DNA from: CBFGTJ01 sp965651815
Lineage (GTDB): Bacteria > Actinomycetota > Acidimicrobiia > Acidimicrobiales > Microtrichaceae
Length of the DNA stretch: 25,912 bases
Direction of reading: 5' to 3'
NCBI GenBank assembly: GCA_965651815.1
Contig: CBFGTJ010000022.1
Coordinates: 1-25,912, forward strand
Below are positions 20,352-25,912 of the stretch, in pieces (position 1 is the stretch's first letter; each line of letters begins with the position of its first letter). A program made the translations under genes and the position numbers. The notes below the pieces were generated by a model. The model saw only the letters and a program-made list of their open reading frames with translations. It was not told the DNA's origin and ran no database searches.

Positions 20352-21305
20352 TCAGGCCGTGACCCTCGCCCCCACCTCGGCGCGGACCCACACCCGGTCG
20401 CCGGCCTCGACGCGCGCCGCGAGGAACTGCGAGCGCGGTTGGGTGACCAGCACCGTGCGGTCCCCGGTGCGCACGACGATGCGGACCTCGAAGCCCACGC
20501 GGGACACCCGCTCGACGATGCCCTCGACCGACTCCGGGCAGGGATCGGTCGACAGCACCAGGTCGTGGGGTCGCACCAGCACGCCGCCGAGCTCGGTGAC
20601 CGGGCCGAGGAAGCGCATGACGAAGTCGTTGGCCGGGCGGTCGTAGAGCTCGTCGGGCGTGCCGACCTGCTCCACGCGGCCCTCGTTGACGACGACGATC
20701 TCGTCGGCGACCTCGAGGGCCTCCTCCTGGTCGTGGGTGACGAACACGGTCGTGACGTGGACCTCGTCGTGCAGCCGCCGCAGCCACTCGCGCAGCTCCT
20801 TGCGCACGTTCGCGTCGAGCGCGCCGAACGGCTCGTCGAGCAGCAGGACGCGGGGCTGGGGCGCGAGGGCGCGCGCGAGCGCCATCCGCTGCCGCTGGCC
20901 GCCCGAGAGCTGCGAGGGGAGGCGGTCGCCGAACTGGGTGAGGTGCACGAGCTCGAGCAGCTCGTCGACCCGGGCGCGGACCTCGTCGCGGGGGCGCTTG
21001 CGGATCTCGAGCCCGAACGCGACGTTGCGCCGCACGGTCAGGTGCTTGAACGCGGCGTAGTGCTGGAACACGAACCCGACGCCCCGTCGCTGCGGGGAGA
21101 GGTGCGTCGCCTCGGCGCCGTCGATGTGCACGCTGCCCTCGTCCGGCGGTTCGAGGCCGGCGATGACGCGCAGGAGGGTGGACTTGCCGCCGCCGCTGGG
21201 GCCCAGCAGCGCGGTGAGGCCCCCGCTGGGCACGTCCACGGAGACGTCGTCGAGGGCGACGAAGTCGCCGAAGCGCTTCGTGACGTTGCGGACCCGGATG
21301 CTCAT
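20352..21305 (-). CDS. cysA: Sulfate/thiosulfate ABC importer ATP-binding protein CysA
   Basis: The 317-residue ATPase begins MSIRVRNVTKRFGDFVALDD and has Walker A GPSGGGKST, the signature LSGGQRQRMALARAL, Walker B RVLLLDEPFGALD and the H-loop VFVTHDQEEALEVAD. After the nucleotide-binding domain, DRPANDFVMRFLGPV, LVRPHDLVL and a C-terminal strand-rich region (about 240-317) form the regulatory TOBE-like part of CysA. It powers uptake of sulfate or thiosulfate through CysT and CysW. Its ATG overlaps the cysW stop (ATGA, 21302-21305). It is the last gene of the operon; no terminator hairpin separates it from the convergent ftsH-like gene, whose stop is one base away. Confidence 0.94.
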   Translation of the reverse strand: MSIRVRNVTKRFGDFVALDDVSVDVPSGGLTALLGPSGGGKSTLLRVIAGLEPPDEGSVHIDGAEATHLSPQRRGVGFVFQHYAAFKHLTVRRNVAFGLEIRKRPRDEVRARVDELLELVHLTQFGDRLPSQLSGGQRQRMALARALAPQPRVLLLDEPFGALDANVRKELREWLRRLHDEVHVTTVFVTHDQEEALEVADEIVVVNEGRVEQVGTPDELYDRPANDFVMRFLGPVTELGGVLVRPHDLVLSTDPCPESVEGIVERVSRVGFEVRIVVRTGDRTVLVTQPRSQFLAARVEAGDRVWVRAEVGARVTA

Positions 21306-22117
21306 GTGCGATCGCTCCCTTCCCGTGGGCGCAGCGCCGCCACCGCGACGATGCACGCGACGGCGATCAGCGCCAGCAGGAACGCGGTGGCGTACGCCCC
21401 GCCCTTGTCGAAGTTGAGGTACTTCTCCTCCACGACGAGCGTCGCCGTGCGGGTCTGCCCGAGGAGGTTGCCCGACACGACCTTGACGGCGCCGAACTCG
21501 CCGAGGGACCGGGCGAGGCTCAGCACGACGCCATAGAGGACCGCCCACCGGATGGACGGCAGCGTGATGCGACGGAAGGTCTGCCAGGCGTTCGCGCCGA
21601 GCGTCTGCGCCGCGCGCTCCTGCTCGACGCCGACCTCCTCGAGCACCGGCACGACCTCCCGCACGACGAGCGGGAGCGCGACGAACACGGTGGCCATGAC
21701 GATGCCCGGGGTGGAGTAGATGACCCGCAGGCCCATCGATTCGAGCGTGGGCCCGAACCAGCCGTCGCGGCCGCCGTAGACGAGGACCAGCGCCAGGCCC
21801 ACGACGATCGGCGACACGGCGAGGGGCAGGTCGACCAGCAGGTCGAGCACCCGGCGTCCCGGGAACCGGTGGCGGACGAGCAGCAGCGACACCCCCACCC
21901 CGAACACCGTGTTCAGCACGACCGAGACGACGGCGACGACGACGGTCAGGCGCAGGGCGTGCAGCACGTCGGGGTCCTCGAAGATCCCGACCAGGTCACC
22001 GACGCCGTCGGCGAAGGTCCGCTGCGCGACGAGCGAGAGCGGCCAGGCCACGAGGAGGAACAGGTAGGCGGTCACGACGGTCCGCAGCGTGATGCGGAAC
22101 CACCTCGGCTCACGCAC
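21302..22117 (-). CDS. cysW: Sulfate ABC transporter permease CysW
   Basis: The 271-residue membrane protein has an N-terminal hydrophobic segment (VVTAYLFLLVAWPLSLVA), further segments including LTVVVAVVSVVLNTVFGVGV, LPLAVSPIVVGLALVLVYGG, IVMATVFVALPLVV and a last one (YATAFLLALIAVACIVAVAA). The coupling loop EEVGVEQERAAQTLGANAWQ-TFRRITLPSI carries the EAA motif that contacts CysA. RSLGEFGAVKVVSGN is typical of sulfate/molybdate permeases. With CysT it forms the channel for sulfate or thiosulfate. The GTG start overlaps the end of cysT by eight bases. Confidence 0.93.
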   Translation of the reverse strand: MREPRWFRITLRTVVTAYLFLLVAWPLSLVAQRTFADGVGDLVGIFEDPDVLHALRLTVVVAVVSVVLNTVFGVGVSLLLVRHRFPGRRVLDLLVDLPLAVSPIVVGLALVLVYGGRDGWFGPTLESMGLRVIYSTPGIVMATVFVALPLVVREVVPVLEEVGVEQERAAQTLGANAWQTFRRITLPSIRWAVLYGVVLSLARSLGEFGAVKVVSGNLLGQTRTATLVVEEKYLNFDKGGAYATAFLLALIAVACIVAVAALRPREGSDRT

Positions 22118-22955
22118 GTCGGACCAGCCTCCGCTTCAGCACGTCGATCGCGACGGTGACGACCAGCGAGATGACCAGCAGCACCGTCGCGACCGCGGCG
22201 GCGCCGGCGGTGTTGGCGTTCTCGATGCTGCTGAGGATGCGCACCGAGGTGACCTCGGTGCGGAACGGCAGGTTGCCCGAAAGCAGCACCAGCGACCCGT
22301 ACTCGCTGACGCCGCGGGCGAACGACAGCGCCGCGCCCGCGGCGATGGCGGGGGCGAGGCTCGGCAGGATCACCCTGCGGAACGTGGTGAGCCGGCTCGC
22401 GCCGAGCGAGGCGGCGGCCTCCTCGACCTCGCGGTCGAGCTCCGCGAGCACCGGCTGCACGGTGCGCACGACGAAGGGCAGCGTGACGAACGCGAACGCC
22501 AGGAACACCGCGGGACGGGTGTTCGCGACGTCGATCCCGAGCGGTCCCTCCGGGCCGTAGAGCGACAGCAGCACCAGTCCGGCGACGATGGTCGGCAGCG
22601 CGAACGGCACGTCGATCACCAGCTCGAGCAGGAACTTGCCCGGGAACCTGTCGCGCACCAGCACCCACGCGATGGCGGTGCCCGTGACGACGTCGAGCAC
22701 GGTGACCGCGAGCGCGGTACCGACCGTCAGCCGGATCGCCGCCAGCGTCTGGGCGCTGGTCACCGAGTCCACGAACGCCGCCGCGCCCCCGCTCGTGGAG
22801 GCGGCGACCACGGCGGCCAGCGGGATGAGGACCAGCAGGCTGAACCACATCACGGCGATGCCGAGCCCGAGCCCCGACACGGGGGTGAGCGATCCCTCGC
22901 GGGTCGGCCGGGCCCGGAGCGCCGACCGACCCGCTGCGGGGGACAATGCGGTCAA
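22110..22955 (-). CDS. cysT: Sulfate ABC transporter permease CysT (CysU)
   Basis: The 281-residue permease partner has several hydrophobic segments: GIAVMWFSLLVLIPLAAVVA, TALAVTVLDVVTGTAIAWVL, FALPTIVAGLVLLSLYG, AVFLAFAFVTLPFVV and VATVLLVISLVVTVAIDVL. The EAA coupling loop reads REVEEAAASLGASRLTTFRR, and SFARGVSEYGSLVLLSGN is the family block next to it. The start is a TTG at 22955 whose last two bases overlap the stop of the binding-protein gene (TTGA), with a purine-rich AAGGCGAG just upstream; another TTG nine bases later is possible. The tight packing with sbp and cysW supports a single transcript. Confidence 0.92.
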   Translation of the reverse strand: MTALSPAAGRSALRARPTREGSLTPVSGLGLGIAVMWFSLLVLIPLAAVVAASTSGGAAAFVDSVTSAQTLAAIRLTVGTALAVTVLDVVTGTAIAWVLVRDRFPGKFLLELVIDVPFALPTIVAGLVLLSLYGPEGPLGIDVANTRPAVFLAFAFVTLPFVVRTVQPVLAELDREVEEAAASLGASRLTTFRRVILPSLAPAIAAGAALSFARGVSEYGSLVLLSGNLPFRTEVTSVRILSSIENANTAGAAAVATVLLVISLVVTVAIDVLKRRLVRRA

Positions 22956-23980
22956 CTCGCCTTCCCCGACTCGCCGATGACCCGGGTGACGATGCCGGAG
23001 GTCTCGTCGAAGAACTTCTCCGACAGCGCCTCCCAGCTCTCGAAGTCCTGCTCGACGGTGAGGAGGTGCTCGACCTCCGGGTACGGGTTCGCCGGGTCGT
23101 TGGCGCCCTCGACCTCGCCGTACTCGACGCCGTCGATCACCGGGCGGAACCCGGTGAGCGCGAACTGGCGCTGGCCCTCCTCGCTGAGCACGAACTCGAG
23201 CCACTGCTCGGCCTTGGGGTTCGCGTCGATCAGCACGGCGCCCGGGTTCTCGATGAGCAGGGTCGTCGACGGGATGAGGTAGTCGAACTCCTCGCCGTGC
23301 TGGCGGGCGAGGATCGCCTCGTTCTCGTACGCCATGAGCACGTCGCCGGTGCCGTCGAGGAACGCGGTGGTGGCGTCACGGCCGCTGGAGGGCAGCGAGA
23401 CGACGTTCGCGAAGAACTTCTCGAGGTACTCCTCGGCCTCCTCCTCGGTGCCGCCATTCGCGACGACCTGGCCCCACGCGGCGAGTGCGTTCCAGCGGGC
23501 GGCGCCGGACGACGCGGGGTTCGGGGTGACGATCTCGACGCCCGGCTGGACCAGGTCGTCCCAGGTCCGGATGCCCTTCGGGTTGCCCTTGCGCACCGCG
23601 AACACGACGATCGACGACGACACGATGCCCTTGGTCGGGCCGGCGTCCCAGTCCTCGGCGACGAGCCCCTCGTCGACGAGCCGGGTCACGTCGCTCGCCA
23701 CGGAGAAGTGCACGTAGTCGGCCTCGAGCCCGTCGGCGACCGCTCGGCTCTGGTCCCCCGAGGCGCCGTAGGAGGTCTTGAACTCGACGCCCCTTCCCTC
23801 AGGCGTCTTCGTCCACTGCTCGGCGATCGCCCGGTTGGCCGCCTCGGGCACCGCGAAGCCGACGATCCGGATCGTCGAGCCGCCGTCCTCCGAGGCGGAC
23901 GAGCCGCCACCGCACGCGGTGGCCGCCAGCGAGACCGCCAGGACGAGTGCCAGCAGCGGACGGAAACGTCGCAGGTCCAT
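22952..23980 (-). CDS. Sulfate/thiosulfate-binding lipoprotein (Sbp/CysP family)
   Basis: The 342-residue protein starts with a signal peptide (MDLRRFRPLLALVLAVSLAA) followed by TACGGGSS, so Cys23 is probably lipid-modified and the protein anchored outside the membrane. Family blocks for sulfate binding are SYGASGDQSRAVADGLEADY, VVFAVRKGNPKGIRTWDDL, VTPNPASSGAARWNALAAWG and DVLMAYENEAILARQ. It captures sulfate or thiosulfate for the CysT/CysW/CysA importer downstream. The ATG at 23980 has AGGGAG about ten bases upstream; an upstream in-frame start would lie before the signal peptide and is unlikely. It is the first gene of the operon, with its own promoter, inverted repeat and 5' hairpin upstream. 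Confidence 0.93.
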   Translation of the reverse strand: MDLRRFRPLLALVLAVSLAATACGGGSSASEDGGSTIRIVGFAVPEAANRAIAEQWTKTPEGRGVEFKTSYGASGDQSRAVADGLEADYVHFSVASDVTRLVDEGLVAEDWDAGPTKGIVSSSIVVFAVRKGNPKGIRTWDDLVQPGVEIVTPNPASSGAARWNALAAWGQVVANGGTEEEAEEYLEKFFANVVSLPSSGRDATTAFLDGTGDVLMAYENEAILARQHGEEFDYLIPSTTLLIENPGAVLIDANPKAEQWLEFVLSEEGQRQFALTGFRPVIDGVEYGEVEGANDPANPYPEVEHLLTVEQDFESWEALSEKFFDETSGIVTRVIGESGKAS

Positions 23981-24000
23981 CGAAGGTGCTCCCTCTGTCG

Positions 24001-24023
24001 CGCGGCGTCCGACTGACGCCGCG
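24001..24023 (-). promoter_or_regulatory. Hairpin at the predicted 5' end of the sulfate-transporter mRNA
   Basis: CGCGGCGTC (24001-24009) and GACGCCGCG (24015-24023) form a perfect 9-bp stem with a five-base loop. With the -10 box at 24030-24035, transcription should start near 24023, so the hairpin is the first structure in the leader. It may stabilise the mRNA or be a protein-binding site at +1. Confidence 0.5.
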
Positions 24024-24029
24024 GGGAGC

Positions 24030-24059
24030 ACGCTACGAATACCCGACCTTTCCAGTCAA
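24030..24059 (-). promoter_or_regulatory. Promoter of the sulfate-transporter operon
   Basis: On the minus strand TTGACT (24054-24059) and TAGCGT (24030-24035) are separated by 18 bases, a good sigma70-type promoter. It gives a leader of about 45 bases before the ATG at 23980. Confidence 0.65.
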
Positions 24060-24083
24060 CCATGTTTTATTACTAGGAAAGGT
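24046..24083. promoter_or_regulatory. Wide inverted repeat with AT-rich spacer at the sulfate-transporter promoter
   Basis: ACCTTTCC (24046-24053) and GGAAAGGT (24076-24083) are perfect 8-bp inverted repeats separated by 22 bases. The spacer holds the -35 box and an AT-rich tract (TTTTATTACTA), rare in this window. An activator or repressor of sulfur assimilation could bind here; I cannot name the family. Confidence 0.5.
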
Positions 24084-24184
24084 GAGGATGAGTCCCCGCC
24101 CACGGCCGAGGGGGCGCGCGGGCACGGCGGAGCCGGCCCGGCGGCCCTCTTCCTCGCCGATGGCGACCGACGGGACCGACGGCG

Positions 24185-24691
24185 TCAGTCGAGGCGCAGC
24201 GTGGGGTCGAGGCGCTCGTTCGCGAGCGCGTCGAAGGGGAACACCCCGGCGCCGGTCCGGGTGATCGAGCGGTAGTCGCGCCGCGCGAACCGCCAGCCGT
24301 CCGCCGAGCGCCGGTAGCGGTCGTGGTAGACGCCGAACGCGGCCGACCAGTCGAGGCTCCCCTCGTCCCGGCGCAGCTCGCACATGAAGATCCGGGCGCG
24401 CGCCGCGTCCGGCTCGGCCCCCGAGGGCAGCTCGACGTGCGAGTTCAGGATGACGAACTCGAAGAACGCGAACCGTGCGACCGCCTCGTCGACGAAGCGG
24501 GCGACCTCGGCGCCGCCACGCAGCTCGAACGGCTCGCGGGTCACCGTGTCGATGCGCACGACGGCGTCGTCCGCGAAGAGCTCCTCGACCTCGTCCCACG
24601 CGCGGCGGGTCACCGCGTCGGCGTAGGTGGACTGCAGGCGGGTGATCGCCACGTGGTCGACGACGGAGGAGGGCAGCTCACCCGGTTGCAC
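24185..24691 (-). CDS. SnoaL/NTF2-like domain protein
   Basis: The 168-residue product has the cone-shaped NTF2-like pattern of SnoaL-type proteins: an N-terminal helix (VDHVAITRLQSTYADAVTRR), AWDEVEELFADDAVVRI, a middle helix pair (GGAEVARFVDEAVARFAFFE), HVELPSGAEPDAARARIFM and the closing strands WRFARRDYRSITRTGAG. The family includes cyclases, isomerases, hydratases and small binding proteins, so no reaction is assigned. The GTG at 24691 is chosen because a TAGGGT box lies eight bases upstream without a ribosome-binding site. It is divergent from the LigD-type gene with 51 bp between the start codons. Downstream, 24084-24184 before the sulfate-transporter promoter holds no feature I can support. 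Confidence 0.8.
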   Translation of the reverse strand: MQPGELPSSVVDHVAITRLQSTYADAVTRRAWDEVEELFADDAVVRIDTVTREPFELRGGAEVARFVDEAVARFAFFEFVILNSHVELPSGAEPDAARARIFMCELRRDEGSLDWSAAFGVYHDRYRRSADGWRFARRDYRSITRTGAGVFPFDALANERLDPTLRLD

Positions 24692-24699
24692 GGTCGCCG

Positions 24700-24705
24700 A
24701 CCCTA
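24700..24705 (-). promoter_or_regulatory. -10 box of the leaderless SnoaL-like gene
   Basis: TAGGGT on the minus strand lies eight bases before the GTG at 24691. The divergent -10 box of the polymerase gene is only 24 bp away, so the two promoters share DNA and may compete. Confidence 0.4.
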
Positions 24706-24729
24706 CGCCGTCGCGGGAAGCCGCTTCGG

Positions 24730-24735
24730 TACGGT
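24730..24735 (+). promoter_or_regulatory. -10 box of the leaderless LigD-type polymerase gene
   Basis: TACGGT lies seven bases before the GTG at 24743. No ribosome-binding site is present. The expected -35 region overlaps the divergent SnoaL-like -10. Confidence 0.4.
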
Positions 24736-24742
24736 GGCCCGT

Positions 24743-25750
24743 GTGAGCGACGACGCGGTGGTGCTCGAGCTCGACGGCCACGAGGTCCGGGTCACGCACC
24801 CCGACAAGGTGTTCTTCCCGAGGACCGGCCACACGAAGCTGGACCTCGTCGAGTACTACCGGGCGGTGGAGGAGCCGCTGCTGCGCGCGATGCGCGGGCG
24901 GCCGGTCCTGCTCGAGCGCTACCCGGACGGCGCGGGCGGGAAGTCGTTCTTCCAGAAGCGGGTGCCCTCCGGTGCCCCGGAGTGGCTGCGCACCACCGTC
25001 GTCGCCACCCCGAACGGCACCACCTCGAACGCCCTGGTCGCCGTCGACCTCGCCCACATCGTCTGGGCCGTGAACATGGGCTGCCTGGGCTTCCACGTGT
25101 GGCCGTACCTCGCGACCGACCCCGCGCACACCGACGAACTGCGCATCGACCTCGACCCGCAGCCCGGGGTCACCTTCGACGAGGTGCGCGCCGCGGCGCA
25201 CGAGGTGCACGCGCTCTGCGAGGAGCTCGGCATCGACGCCCGCCCGAAGACGACCGGCTCACGGGGACTGCACGTCTACGCACGGCTCCTCCCCCGCTGG
25301 GACTCGACGCAGGTCCGGGCGGCGGCGGTGGCGCTCGCCAGAGAGCTCGAGCGGCGCCGGCCCGACCTGCTCACCGCCGCGTGGTGGAAGGAGGAGCGGG
25401 GGCGCAGGGTGTTCGTGGACTTCAACCAGAACGCCCCGCACAAGACGGTGTTCGGCGCGTGGTCGGTCCGCCCGAGGGTGGGCGCGCAGGTCTCGACCCC
25501 GATCGCGTGGGACGAGGTCGACTCGGTGGAGCCCGACGAGCTGACGCTGGACACCGTGCCGGCCCGCGTCGCCGAGCGCGGCGACCCGTGGGCAGACCTC
25601 GGCGACCCACCTCAGTCGATCGAGGTGCTGCTCGAGTGGTTCCAGCGCGACCTCGCCGACGGGCTGATGGACGCGCCCTGGCCTCCCGTGTACCCCAAGC
25701 AGCCGCTCGAGCCGCCCCGGGTGGCGCCGAGCCGGGCCCGGCGGCAGTAG
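24743..25750 (+). CDS. Stand-alone LigD-type polymerase domain (PolDom, primase-polymerase)
   Basis: The 335-residue protein matches the polymerase module of bacterial LigD along its length. It begins with VTHPDKVFFPRTGHTKLDLV, then GGKSFFQKRVPSGAPEW and VDLAHIVWAVNMGCLGFHVW. The catalytic pair Asp136/Asp138 (RIDLDPQPG), His177 (TGSRGLHVYARL) and Asp226 (VFVDFNQN) form the archaeo-eukaryotic primase-type active site. Such enzymes add nucleotides, preferring ribonucleotides, during end joining or gap repair. No ligase or nuclease domain is fused and no ku gene is in the window, so it is a separate paralogue like those known in mycobacteria. The GTG at 24743 follows a TACGGT box by seven bases. 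The stop lies inside a three-fold 11-bp tandem repeat. Confidence 0.92.
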   Translation: MSDDAVVLELDGHEVRVTHPDKVFFPRTGHTKLDLVEYYRAVEEPLLRAMRGRPVLLERYPDGAGGKSFFQKRVPSGAPEWLRTTVVATPNGTTSNALVAVDLAHIVWAVNMGCLGFHVWPYLATDPAHTDELRIDLDPQPGVTFDEVRAAAHEVHALCEELGIDARPKTTGSRGLHVYARLLPRWDSTQVRAAAVALARELERRRPDLLTAAWWKEERGRRVFVDFNQNAPHKTVFGAWSVRPRVGAQVSTPIAWDEVDSVEPDELTLDTVPARVAERGDPWADLGDPPQSIEVLLEWFQRDLADGLMDAPWPPVYPKQPLEPPRVAPSRARRQ

Positions 25751-25776
25751 CCCTGCAGTAGCTCGGCAGTAGCTCA
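25744..25776 (+). repeat. Three-copy 11-bp tandem repeat over the polymerase stop codon
   Basis: Three consecutive units read GCAGTAGCCCT (25744-25754), GCAGTAGCTCG (25755-25765) and GCAGTAGCTCA (25766-25776). The TAG of the first is the polymerase gene's stop; the 11-base period puts a TAG in each of the three frames. Local replication slippage is the simplest origin. Confidence 0.7.
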
Positions 25777-25800
25777 GCGCGCAGCACGCCGACAGCCGGT

Positions 25801-25912
25801 GTGGGCAGAACCACCCGGTTGACCGACGCGGCCCGGTCCGTAACGTGCTTCGCGGCGACCGCATCGCTCGTGCTGCCGGCGTCCGGCGCGGGTGCCGCAC
25901 CGCTCCCCGACG
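25801..25912 (+). CDS. Possible exported protein, N-terminal fragment (cut by right edge)
   Basis: From a GTG at 25801 (or TTG at 25819) an open frame reaches the edge and encodes a segment with a basic start (GRTTRLTDAARSV), a hydrophobic core (FAATASLVLPASG) and AGAAPLPD, resembling a Sec signal peptide with an AXA-type cleavage site. No ribosome-binding site is visible. The segment overlaps a sequence resembling a promoter (TTGACC at 25819-25824, TAACGT at 25841-25846), which would instead imply a start further right. The two readings exclude each other, so confidence is low. Confidence 0.3.
   Translation, partial: MGRTTRLTDAARSVTCFAATASLVLPASGAGAAPLPD
25819..25846 (+). promoter_or_regulatory. 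Possible promoter near the right edge
   Basis: TTGACC (25819-25824) and TAACGT (25841-25846) are separated by 16 bases. It would drive a gene beyond the window or one starting at 25847 (GTG). It conflicts with the possible signal-peptide frame starting at 25801. Confidence 0.35.

Noticed and set aside
24087..24264. A plus-strand small open frame after an AAAGGTGAGG sequence
   Set aside because: The purine-rich stretch is part of the inverted repeat of the sulfate promoter. The product is Arg/Pro-rich low-complexity sequence and runs into the antisense of the SnoaL-like gene.
1..25912. CRISPR arrays, tRNA or rRNA genes, insertion sequences, phage or defence genes
   Set aside because: I saw no regularly spaced repeats, no cloverleaf-type sequence, no rRNA segment and no transposase, integrase or nuclease-like gene. 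This was by eye only.

Overview
The window is very GC-rich DNA (estimated above 70 % by eye) with tightly packed genes, many GTG/TTG starts, ATGA or TTGA stop/start overlaps, and many genes that start 6-8 bases after a TANNNT-like -10 box. Together with a DrrAB-type ABC exporter, an EthA-like monooxygenase, an AtuA/acyl-CoA carboxylase operon, an isolated LigD-type polymerase and ClpP and FtsH proteins, this points to a chromosomal segment of an actinobacterium. An Acidimicrobiia-like lineage is my guess, not shown. I saw no rRNA, tRNA, CRISPR array, transposase or phage gene.

Layout: (1) 1-1413: an SRPBCC (AHSA1-type) gene running off the left edge, divergent from an orphan ClpP-like protease subunit and a MmcQ/YjbR protein. 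Two CAACT/GTTG inverted repeats lie between the divergent genes and look like operators of an ArsR-type repressor not in the window. (2) 1439-4743 (minus): a YceH/DUF480 protein, a GNAT acetyltransferase and a two-gene DrrAB-like ABC exporter, with strong hairpins after the GNAT and exporter genes. (3) 5077-8271: an EthA-like flavin monooxygenase and a PF10118 putative metal hydrolase form one operon, divergent from a TetR regulator. A strong operator overlaps the promoters in both directions. (4) 8356-10861: a PhyH-type dioxygenase, a zinc-ribbon membrane protein, and a convergent COG4315-type lipoprotein. (5) 10939-12071 (minus): an ECF-like sigma factor translationally coupled to an O6-alkylguanine-DNA alkyltransferase. 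(6) 12172-17425 (minus): an operon of an AtuA-like DUF1446 protein, a methylcrotonyl/geranyl-type carboxyltransferase beta subunit and a biotin carboxylase/BCCP alpha subunit, probably for degrading a branched or terpenoid acyl-CoA. (7) 17522-20350 (plus): an SGNH hydrolase and an FtsH paralogue with an altered pore loop. (8) 20352-23980 (minus): a complete sulfate/thiosulfate ABC importer (binding protein, CysT, CysW, CysA) behind a -35/-10 promoter, an AT-rich inverted repeat and a hairpin at the predicted 5' end of the mRNA. (9) 24185-25912: a SnoaL/NTF2-like protein divergent from a stand-alone LigD-type polymerase domain, then a possible exported protein cut by the right edge.

The window is mostly ordinary chromosomal content. 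The parts most worth a second look are non-coding: three large palindromes near the 3' ends of minus-strand genes that share a GGGTGCAC core, a recurrent leaderless-promoter architecture, and several unassigned operators. The sigma factor-alkyltransferase pair and the FtsH pore-loop change are the most interesting protein-level observations. I found no clearly new multi-gene system.
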